From Gemmobacter aquaticus (GTDB lineage: Bacteria > Pseudomonadota > Alphaproteobacteria > Rhodobacterales > Rhodobacteraceae): a stretch of 64,000 nucleotides of DNA. The stretch spans positions 62,001-126,000 of the forward strand of contig NZ_VOAK01000022.1 of assembly GCF_007859075.1 (NCBI RefSeq), read 5' to 3'. Within the stretch, counting starts at the first letter, position 1. Each line of letters begins with the position of its first letter. Shown piece after piece: positions 57,722 to 64,000 of this stretch. The position numbers were made by a program, and so were the translations under genes. Under the pieces are notes generated by a model, which searched no databases, had not been told where the DNA came from, and was given only the letters and a program-made list of their open reading frames with translations.

Positions 57722-58483
57722 ATGGAGGTGCGGGTGAAGGGCTGGAAAATTCTTGAGGCGTCGATCAGGCTGCTGATGAACAACATTGGTGCGGCCTTCA
57801 GGGTTTCGGTAGTTCCGGGACTCATGATCTTGGCCTTGAGCATTGCCCTCATCGCTGGCGTCTATGCCCTGACAGGCGGGACCCCCGAACCTGTTGCAGA
57901 ACCGGGCGTCGTGCCAGTAGCTTTGGTTGTATTCGTGATCTATGCGGCGCTTTTTGCCAGTGTCGCGGTCAGTTGGCACCGCCACGTTCTGCTGGCCGAG
58001 CCAGTGGGCTGGCTTCCCGCGCTGCGGAGGAGGCGGATCGGGGCATACGCCCTGCGCGTGATCCTGTTGGTTGTTCTGCTGTTGGCGATCGGATTTCTCG
58101 TCATGACCCCAATTTTCCTTATAACCGGCGCTAGTGACGGCGCAGGGGTTCTGACAGTGATCCTGGGATTGGTGGCTTTGTTGTTCCTCAACATCGCGGC
58201 CTGGCGGTTTTCGACCGCGCTGCCGGGCGCAGCACTTGATCGTGGCGAAGGATTTGGCGCCGCCTGGACAGCAACGCAGGGCGAATGGCCTGCCATGCTT
58301 ATCCTCGTCGTCGGTTTCGGCCTGATCTCGTTCCTGTGTGGACTTATCGGCGGGCTGCTGGCCATCGTGCCTGTGCTCGGCATGATTGCGAATCTGGCAA
58401 TCAACTGGTTCCTCGGCATGCTGGGCCTGTCGATTCTGACCACGCTTTACGGCCATTACATCGAGAAGCGTCCGCTGGTCTGA
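57722..58483 (+). CDS. Multi-pass membrane protein, second of a tandem pair
   Basis: 253 residues. The ATG at 57722 (MEVRVKGWKILEASIRLL) is preferred because it aligns with the start of the upstream paralogue; a GTG at 57704 in the same frame is possible. About six membrane helices, shared WHRHVLL, LPGAALDRGEGFGAAWTAT and [16 protein letters not shown]. Function unknown; probably cotranscribed with its paralogue, ending 36 bp before ilvA. Confidence 0.75.
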   Translation: MEVRVKGWKILEASIRLLMNNIGAAFRVSVVPGLMILALSIALIAGVYALTGGTPEPVAEPGVVPVALVVFVIYAALFASVAVSWHRHVLLAEPVGWLPALRRRRIGAYALRVILLVVLLLAIGFLVMTPIFLITGASDGAGVLTVILGLVALLFLNIAAWRFSTALPGAALDRGEGFGAAWTATQGEWPAMLILVVGFGLISFLCGLIGGLLAIVPVLGMIANLAINWFLGMLGLSILTTLYGHYIEKRPLV

Positions 58484-58519
58484 TCTTGCCAATTCCGCCG
58501 ATGCGGGTCTAATCGGCGC

Positions 58520-59779
58520 ATGACCGATCTGATCCAATCCGCCAGCCAGACCAGCGACGCCTTGCGTGCGCTGTTCGAGCCGACCCCCCTGCAGCGCAAC
58601 GACCATCTCTCGACCCGTCTGGGCGCAGAGATCTGGCTGAAGCGCGAGGACCTGACGCCCGTGCGCAGCTACAAGCTGCGCGGCGCCTTCAACGCAATGC
58701 GCAAGGTTCTGGCCAACAGCCCTGCGCAGGGCCATTTCGTCTGTGCAAGCGCGGGCAACCATGCGCAGGGCGTGGCCTATGCCTGTCGGCACTTCGGCGT
58801 GAAGGGCACGATCTTCATGCCGGTCACCACCCCGCAGCAGAAGATCGACAAGACCCGCACCTTTGGCGGCGCCGCAATCGAGATCGTGCTGACGGGCGAC
58901 TATTTCGACCAGACGCTTGCCGCGAGCCAAACCTATTGCCGCGATCAGGGTGCGCATTTCCTGTCGCCCTTCGATGATCTGGACGTGATCGAGGGGCAGG
59001 CGAGCGTCGGGGTCGAGTTGCTTGCACAGTTGCGCGATCTGGCTGGATGCGCGCCCGATATGGTCATCCTTCCCGTGGGCGGCGGCGGCCTTGCCTCGGG
59101 CGTCACCGGTTATCTGCGGGCGGTGTCACCGGCGACAGATTTCCGCTTCGTCGAGCCGCTTGGCGGGGCAAGCCTGACGGCCGCGCTGCAGGCAGGCGCG
59201 CCGACCACCCTGCCCCGCATCAACAGCTTTGTCGATGGTGCCGCCGTTGCCCGACTGGGTGCGCTGACCTATGACCGGCTGAAATGGGCGCAGCCCGATC
59301 AGGTGCTGCTCGCGCCCGAAGACCGGATCTGCGTCACCATGCTGGAGATGCTGAACGTCGAGGGTATCGTGCTTGAGCCTGCGGGGGCCATGTCGGTCGA
59401 TGTACTGCCGGTGCTGGCCGACCAGATCCGCGGCAAGACGGTGGTCTGTATTACCTCGGGTGGTAACTTTGATTTTGAGCGCCTGCCCGAAGTGAAAGAG
59501 CGGGCGCAGCGCTATTCGGGTCTGAAGAAATATTTCATCCTGCGTATGCCGCAGCGCCCCGGCGCATTGCGCGAGTTTCTGTCGATGCTTGGCGCGGATG
59601 ACGACATCAGCCGGTTCGAATATCTGAAGAAATCGGCGCGCAACTTCGGTTCGGTCCTGATCGGTATCGAGACGAAGCGCGCAGAGAACTTTGCCGATCT
59701 GACGCGCCGGATGGATGAGGCAGGCTTTGCCTATCGCGACATCACCGGCGACGAGGCCTTGGCCGAGTTCCTGATCTGA
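58520..59779 (+). CDS. ilvA: Threonine ammonia-lyase (threonine deaminase)
   Basis: PLP-dependent deamination of threonine to 2-oxobutyrate, first step to isoleucine. 419 residues: PLP Lys52 in SYKLRGAF (50-57), SAGNHAQGVAYA, the phosphate-binding GGGGLASG, ITSGGNFDF, and a single C-terminal ACT-like domain (YFILRMPQRPGALREFLSML), shorter than in the E. coli biosynthetic enzyme. Its 3' end overlaps the antisense HPt gene by 49 bp. Confidence 0.94.
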   Translation: MTDLIQSASQTSDALRALFEPTPLQRNDHLSTRLGAEIWLKREDLTPVRSYKLRGAFNAMRKVLANSPAQGHFVCASAGNHAQGVAYACRHFGVKGTIFMPVTTPQQKIDKTRTFGGAAIEIVLTGDYFDQTLAASQTYCRDQGAHFLSPFDDLDVIEGQASVGVELLAQLRDLAGCAPDMVILPVGGGGLASGVTGYLRAVSPATDFRFVEPLGGASLTAALQAGAPTTLPRINSFVDGAAVARLGALTYDRLKWAQPDQVLLAPEDRICVTMLEMLNVEGIVLEPAGAMSVDVLPVLADQIRGKTVVCITSGGNFDFERLPEVKERAQRYSGLKKYFILRMPQRPGALREFLSMLGADDDISRFEYLKKSARNFGSVLIGIETKRAENFADLTRRMDEAGFAYRDITGDEALAEFLI

Positions 59780-60102
59780 CGCTCTTGCGTCGCCAGGCCG
59801 GCGCAAAACTGGATGCGTGACTGATCGTGGCAGGCGAGAAGATTGTCGAGATCGACGAGCGGTGCCTGCCCCGATGTGCAGGCCCGCTCACCCTCGTGGC
59901 AGAGTTGCGCAAGACCGCTAAGCCCAATGTTCAGCGCGCTGCCCTTCAGGAAATGCAGGTCATGCGCCAGACGCGTCCGGTCGCCCAATCGCAGGCGGGC
60001 GATCACCTCGTCGGCCTCTTCGAGAAACAGAACGATCACTTCGGCGAAATCATCCTCGCCGATTTCGGATCGCAGTTCAGCGACACGCGTCCAGTCGATC
60101 AT
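59731..60102 (-). CDS. HPt-domain phosphotransfer protein
   Basis: 123-residue stand-alone histidine phosphotransfer domain. The phospho-acceptor is His50 in LHFLKGSALNIG (family pattern H-x-L-K-G-S), in a four-helix bundle: EDDFAEVIVLFLEEADEVI, then the His helix and LSGLAQLCHEGERA. Its last 16 codons lie antisense over the end of ilvA. It is divergent from the response-regulator phosphatase gene (161 bp between starts), which suggests a shared signalling path; partner kinase not in the window. Confidence 0.85.
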   Translation of the reverse strand: MIDWTRVAELRSEIGEDDFAEVIVLFLEEADEVIARLRLGDRTRLAHDLHFLKGSALNIGLSGLAQLCHEGERACTSGQAPLVDLDNLLACHDQSRIQFCAGLATQERQIRNSAKASSPVMSR

Positions 60103-60263
60103 GGATTACCCCCTTCAGACCACCCGGAGCCAGTCTCGCTGCCGCAGGTTAACAGCCGGTTGCGCCAGCCCGCCTCTGGCCCGCCCCGACGCGTGGCATT
60201 TTAGGCTTCACTTTCCCTTAAGACCGCCCGGTCAGTCTGCATCCCGGACGTATCGAGGATGTC

Positions 60264-61532
60264 ATGACCCATCACCGCCCGAACATCGCAGGCCCGATCG
60301 CCGCGTGCCGCGTGGCACATCCAAGGCGTGTGCTCGTGGTCGATGACAGTCGTGCGCAACGCCACATCCTTGCGCTGATGCTGCGTCGCTGGGGGTATGA
60401 TGTGACCGAGGCGGGCTCGGCCGAACAGGCGCTCCGCCAGTGTGCCGATACGATCTTTGATATCGTCCTTTCGGGCTGGGTCATGCCGGGGATGACCGGG
60501 CTTGAATTCTGTCGTGCCTTCCGCGCCCTGCCCCATGATCATTACGGCTATTTTGTCCTTCTGACCTCGAAATCCGAAAAGACCGAGATTGCGGACGGGC
60601 TCGACGGTGGCGCGGATGACTTTCTGATCAAGCCTGTCAGCCCCGACGAATTGCGCGCCCGCCTGCGCGCGGGGGAACGCATCCTGGGCATGCAGCGCGA
60701 GCTGATCGAGAAGAACCGGCTGATCGGCGACACGCTGAACGAGTTGCGCCATCTGTATGATTCGCTCGACCGCGACCTGATCGAGGCGCGCAAGCTTCAG
60801 CAGACACTGATGCGGGAAAGGGTCCGCGATTTCGGCCGGGCCAGCGCCACCATCCTGATGCGCCCGTCGGGGCATGTCGGGGGGGACCTGGCGGGGTTTT
60901 TCGAGATCAGCGCGCGCCGGATTGCGGTGTTCTCCATCGATGTCTCAGGCCATGGCGTGGCCTCGGCCATGATGACGGCGCGTCTGGCCGGGATGCTGTC
61001 GGGCGCGCTGCCCGACCAGAACATCGCGCTGACCGGCGGGGTTGACGGCAATCGCGGCGCCTGGCCACCCGAGATGGTGGCGTGGCGCTTCAACCGGCTG
61101 ATGCTCGATGACATGCAGGTCGACCAATACTTCACCATGGCTTATGCCGAAATCGATTTGCAGACGGGCAAGACGATGCTGGTGCAGGCCGGGCATCCGC
61201 ATCCCGTGCTTATGCGCCGTGACGGGCGCGTCGAGCCCGTTGGCAATGGCGGGATGCCCATTGGCTTGATCCCGGGCGTGACGTTCGAGCGGGTCGAGTT
61301 GCAACTGCACCCCGGAGACCGGCTGTTTCTGGTCTCGGACGGTGTGACCGAATGCCCAGATGCGCAGGATCAGGAACTGGGCGCCGAGGGGTTGAATGAT
61401 TTCCTGCGCGCAAATGCGGATCTGGAGCCTGCGGCACTTCTCGATGCGCTGGTCTGGCATCTGTCGGCACGGACCGACACGCCGGATTTCCCGGACGATG
61501 TCTCAGGCGTTCTGCTGCACTATCGCGGCTGA
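60264..61532 (+). CDS. Receiver-PP2C (SpoIIE-type) phosphatase with degenerate receiver
   Basis: 422 residues: N-terminal receiver (about 20-138), a coiled-coil linker (ELIEKNRLIGDTLNELRHLYDS) and a PP2C/SpoIIE Ser/Thr phosphatase domain (from about 200) with the metal ligands in GGDLAGFF (about 207) and DVSGHGVASAM (about 226), and VSDGVTECPDA. The receiver keeps the acidic pair Asp27-Asp28, the LLTSKS switch and LIKPV Lys, but at the phospho-acceptor position the sequence is LSGWVMPG: Gly71 (GGC, 60474-60476) instead of Asp (GAC). So the receiver probably cannot be phosphorylated by the standard route. The 3' end overlaps the convergent Nudix gene by 13 bp. Confidence 0.92.
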   Translation: MTHHRPNIAGPIAACRVAHPRRVLVVDDSRAQRHILALMLRRWGYDVTEAGSAEQALRQCADTIFDIVLSGWVMPGMTGLEFCRAFRALPHDHYGYFVLLTSKSEKTEIADGLDGGADDFLIKPVSPDELRARLRAGERILGMQRELIEKNRLIGDTLNELRHLYDSLDRDLIEARKLQQTLMRERVRDFGRASATILMRPSGHVGGDLAGFFEISARRIAVFSIDVSGHGVASAMMTARLAGMLSGALPDQNIALTGGVDGNRGAWPPEMVAWRFNRLMLDDMQVDQYFTMAYAEIDLQTGKTMLVQAGHPHPVLMRRDGRVEPVGNGGMPIGLIPGVTFERVELQLHPGDRLFLVSDGVTECPDAQDQELGAEGLNDFLRANADLEPAALLDALVWHLSARTDTPDFPDDVSGVLLHYRG

Positions 61533-61966
61533 ACCAGCGCGCGTGCCAGAAAAGCACGGTCGCCGGCATTTCCCAACAGGTCCAGCGCCTCGATTGCCGG
61601 CAACCAGATCGCGCTGTGGCCTGCTTCGGTCGGGGGGCCGATGGGGCGGACGGGGCGCGCAAGGTAAATCGTGCACAGCTTTTCGGCCCAGAACTCGTAT
61701 TCCGGCATATAGCAGAACCGCCGGAACGCACCCAGACGGCGGGTCACGCGGATCGACCAGCCGGTCTCCTCCATAACCTCGCGGTGCAGGGCGGCGATGG
61801 GTTGCTCACCCCGGTCGATGCCGCCTCCGGGAAGCTGGAATTCGGGCTTCGGCGCGTCTTGAAACGTGGTCAGGATCTGGTCGCCCTCAAGCAGCACAGC
61901 ATAGACGCCGGGGCGCCGTCTGTAGCTTTGGGCGGTTTTCACCGCTTCACCATATCGCCGGATCAT
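61520..61966 (-). CDS. Nudix hydrolase
   Basis: 148 residues from the ATG at 61966 (MIRRYGEAVKTAQSYRRRPG). The Nudix box is complete: GGIDRGEQPIAALHREVMEETG (described in pieces: GGxIDxGExxxxAxxREVxEETG). Substrate unknown; the tail YLARPVRPIGPPTEAGHSAIW resembles NTP- or sugar-nucleotide-type members. Divergent from hslO, convergent with the phosphatase gene. Confidence 0.87.
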   Translation of the reverse strand: MIRRYGEAVKTAQSYRRRPGVYAVLLEGDQILTTFQDAPKPEFQLPGGGIDRGEQPIAALHREVMEETGWSIRVTRRLGAFRRFCYMPEYEFWAEKLCTIYLARPVRPIGPPTEAGHSAIWLPAIEALDLLGNAGDRAFLARALVQPR

Positions 61967-62039
61967 GCCATTGGGTCCTGAACTTGCCGTGCCTATATGA
62001 TCGCGGTATGCCAAGACTGGCGCATTCAGGAAACCCCCA

Positions 62040-63041
62040 ATGACTATCGGAACACAGATCGCATGGGACGATACGGTCCTGCCATTTCAACTTGATCACT
62101 CGGATATCCGCGGCCGGGTCGCCCGGCTGGACGGTGTGCTGGATCAGGTGCTCAAGCAGCATGCCTATCCGCCACAGATCGAGGCGCTGGTGTGCGAGGC
62201 GGCGCTGCTGACCGCGCTGATCGGGCAGACGATCAAGCTGCGCTGGCGGCTTTCGCTGCAGATCCGTGGCACCGGCGCGGTCAAGATGATCGCGACCGAC
62301 TACTATGGCCCCACCGATGACGGGCAGGCCGCACGCATCCGCGCCTATGCCCATTTCGAGGAAGATCAACTCGACACGGCCGAAAAGCCCTTTGACCTTC
62401 TGGGCGAGGGTTACTTCGTGATTGTGATCGATCAGGGGCAGGGCATGGTTCCCTATCAGGGGATCACGCCGCTGACGGGGGACTCGATTTCTGCCTGTGC
62501 AGAGACATATTTTGCCCAATCGGAACAGCTGCCCACGCGCTTTGCCCTGACCTATGGCCGCAGCCAGCTGCCGGGCTCCAACCCGCATTGGCGGGCCGGT
62601 GGCGTCATGATCCAGCACATGCCCAAGGCCTCGCCCTTCGTGGCGGGCGAGGGCGGCTCGGGCGAGGGTGGGCTGCTCAAGGCCTCTGACATCGTGCAGG
62701 GCGAAGAGGGCGAGAACTGGAACCGCGTGAACCTGCTGCTCGACACGGTCGAGGAGATCGAGTTGATCGGCCCTTCGGTCGCGCCGACTGACCTTCTGGT
62801 GCGGCTCTTCCATGAGGAAGGCCCGCGGGTCTTCGATGCGCAGCCCGTGCGCTTTGGCTGCTCATGTTCGGCCGACAAGGTGCGCAATGCGATGTCGATC
62901 TACTCGGCGAAGGACCTGCGCCACATGACCACGCCCGAGGGGATTGTCACCGCCGACTGCCAGTTCTGCGGTGCGCATTATGAGTTTGATCCGGCAACGC
63001 TAGGGTTTGAGGCCGAAAAGGCGCGGAAGGATGAAGCTTGA
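62040..63041 (+). CDS. hslO: Hsp33 redox-regulated chaperone
   Basis: Chaperone switched on by oxidation. 333 residues: an N-terminal substrate-binding core (LRWRLSLQIRGTGAVKMIATDYYG) and the C-terminal zinc-binding redox switch, CSC in FGCSCSADKV (about 273-275) and CQFC in DCQFCGAHYEF (about 307-310). All four Cys are present. Its end overlaps the CoA Nudix gene by 11 bp. Confidence 0.95.
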   Translation: MTIGTQIAWDDTVLPFQLDHSDIRGRVARLDGVLDQVLKQHAYPPQIEALVCEAALLTALIGQTIKLRWRLSLQIRGTGAVKMIATDYYGPTDDGQAARIRAYAHFEEDQLDTAEKPFDLLGEGYFVIVIDQGQGMVPYQGITPLTGDSISACAETYFAQSEQLPTRFALTYGRSQLPGSNPHWRAGGVMIQHMPKASPFVAGEGGSGEGGLLKASDIVQGEEGENWNRVNLLLDTVEEIELIGPSVAPTDLLVRLFHEEGPRVFDAQPVRFGCSCSADKVRNAMSIYSAKDLRHMTTPEGIVTADCQFCGAHYEFDPATLGFEAEKARKDEA

Positions 63042-63621
63042 TCAGTGGCGGGCGGCGCTTGAACGGGTGGCGCCCGAAAGTTCGGACTATGATCTGAATC
63101 CGGGAACCGTGCTGCCGCCGGGGCGTGTTCTGCGCCCGGCCGCAGTGCTGGTGGCGATCTGCGAAGGTGCGGCAGGTCCGTCGGTGCTGCTCACCAAGCG
63201 CGCCTCCGGCCTGCAGCACCATCCGGGGCAGATCGCCTTTCCGGGCGGCAAGATAGATGCGGGCGATGCCTCGGCCGAGGCGGCAGCCCTGCGTGAGGCG
63301 CGCGAGGAGGTGGGGCTTGACCCTGCCATCGTGCAGATCCTTGGCCGGCTGCCAGCCCATGAAACCGTCACCGGATACAGTGCCATCCCGGTTCTGGCCC
63401 ATGTCACCCGATCCTTCACCCCGATCGCCGAGGCCGGCGAGGTAGACGAGGTGTTCCATGTGCCACTTGCGCATCTGGCCGACCTCTCGCGCTACCGGGT
63501 TGAACGGCGCATGTGGCGCGGAGACTGGCGGCGCTACTATGCGGTGCCGTGGGGCCCCTATTACATCTGGGGGGCGACGGCCCGAATGCTGCGCGGTCTG
63601 GCAGAGAGGTTGCAGCCATGA
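63031..63621 (+). CDS. CoA pyrophosphatase-like Nudix hydrolase
   Basis: 196 residues from the ATG at 63031 (MKLDQWRAALERVAP). The CoA-type motif LLTKRASGLQHHPGQIAFPGG (given as its parts: LLTKR, HHPGQIAFPGG) directly precedes a Nudix box GGKIDAGDASAEAAALREAREEVG (core EAxREAREEVG). Likely hydrolyses CoA or its oxidised derivatives. Overlaps hslO by 11 bp and the CCA gene by 4 bp. Confidence 0.9.
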   Translation: MKLDQWRAALERVAPESSDYDLNPGTVLPPGRVLRPAAVLVAICEGAAGPSVLLTKRASGLQHHPGQIAFPGGKIDAGDASAEAAALREAREEVGLDPAIVQILGRLPAHETVTGYSAIPVLAHVTRSFTPIAEAGEVDEVFHVPLAHLADLSRYRVERRMWRGDWRRYYAVPWGPYYIWGATARMLRGLAERLQP

Positions 63622-64000
63622 GGGTGAGTGGAGACTGGATCGACAACCCCGCGACGCAGGCCGTGTGCCACGCGATTGAGTGCGCGGGTCATCAGGCGCT
63701 GTTCGTGGGCGGCTGCGTGCGCAACGCGCTGCTGGATCGTCCGGTCTCCGACATCGACATCGCCACAGACGCCGATCCTCATTCAGTCTCTGATATTGCC
63801 GAAAGGGCCGGATTCAAGGTCGCACCCACGGGGATCGACCACGGAACCGTGACGGTGATTGCGCAAGGTATCCCGCATGAGGTCACGACCTTCCGTCAGG
63901 ACATCGAAACCGATGGGCGCCGCGCGGTGGTCGCCTATTCGCCGCATATCGAGGATGACGCTGCCCGTCGTGATTTCACGATGAATGCGCTTTACGCCCG
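63618..64000 (+). CDS. CCA-adding tRNA nucleotidyltransferase (3' end outside window)
   Basis: Class II poly(A) polymerase/CCA-enzyme head domain. The ATG at 63618 overlaps the Nudix stop. Visible: FVGGCVRNALL, the catalytic DIDIATDADP (two Asp), GIDHGTVTVI, and RRDFTMNALY. 127 codons lie in the window; the rest is beyond base 64000. The alphaproteobacterial pattern matches tRNA CCA repair/addition, but a poly(A) polymerase role cannot be excluded from the fragment. Confidence 0.93.
   Translation, partial: MRVSGDWIDNPATQAVCHAIECAGHQALFVGGCVRNALLDRPVSDIDIATDADPHSVSDIAERAGFKVAPTGIDHGTVTVIAQGIPHEVTTFRQDIETDGRRAVVAYSPHIEDDAARRDFTMNALYA

Overview
This window is a gene-dense, high-GC stretch of an alphaproteobacterial chromosome, most likely from Rhodobacterales (Rhodobacter/Paracoccus/Roseobacter type). 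The pointers are gene order (addBA; mutS; hrcA-grpE; mnmE-mnmG-rsmG-parA-parB beside rho-hemJ and maf-aroE-coaE-dnaQ; secB-fxsA-timA-mltA-smr; hslV-GNAT-hslU), a fused malic enzyme-phosphotransacetylase, AddAB in place of RecBCD, and a ureDA-J-BCEFG operon. About 63 protein genes are supported. I see no tRNA, rRNA, insertion sequence, prophage or CRISPR array.

Layout. 1-13.5 kb: addB (5' end outside the window), addA, then rbsK and maeB on the minus strand, mutS on plus, and hrcA-grpE on minus. 13.5-23.5 kb: rph-rdgB-hemW on plus meet a minus-strand operon parB, parA, rsmG, mnmG, mnmE, rho, hemJ. 23.5-23.9 kb: a 407-bp gap without a gene, with DnaA-box-like sequences and AT-rich patches between outward-facing genes. 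I interpret it as the chromosomal replication origin. Five parS centromere sites lie 3 to 21 kb to its left, four of them inside coding sequence. 23.9-33.7 kb: maf, aroE, coaE, dnaQ, secB, fxsA, timA, mltA, smr, a lipoprotein hydrolase, hslU, a GNAT gene and hslV. 33.8-39.5 kb: flagellar motB-flgE-flgK-flgL-flgI. 39.7-45.2 kb: urease structural and maturation genes. 45.2-46.3 kb: a small Met-rich protein and a hemolysin III-type membrane protein. 46.4-55.2 kb: nitrate assimilation (nasT, nasS, nitrate transporter, nirB, nirD, nasA), with a leader RNA between nasS and the transporter that fits an ANTAR-protein target. 55.2-64 kb: SCP2-like protein, argG, two tandem membrane-protein paralogues, ilvA, an HPt protein, a response-regulator phosphatase whose receiver has lost its phospho-acceptor Asp, two Nudix genes, hslO and the start of a CCA-adding enzyme gene.

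How it fits together. The left half is an origin/segregation neighbourhood: ParA/ParB and parS beside the candidate oriC, surrounded by repair and nucleotide-sanitation genes (AddAB, MutS, RdgB, Maf, DnaQ). The right half carries nitrogen acquisition. Urease releases ammonium from urea, and NasST controls uptake and two-step reduction of nitrate to ammonium. The most distinctive features are parS sites read as protein in three different frames, the two-hexaloop nas leader, a terminator inside the end of mutS, and the degenerate receiver next to an HPt gene.
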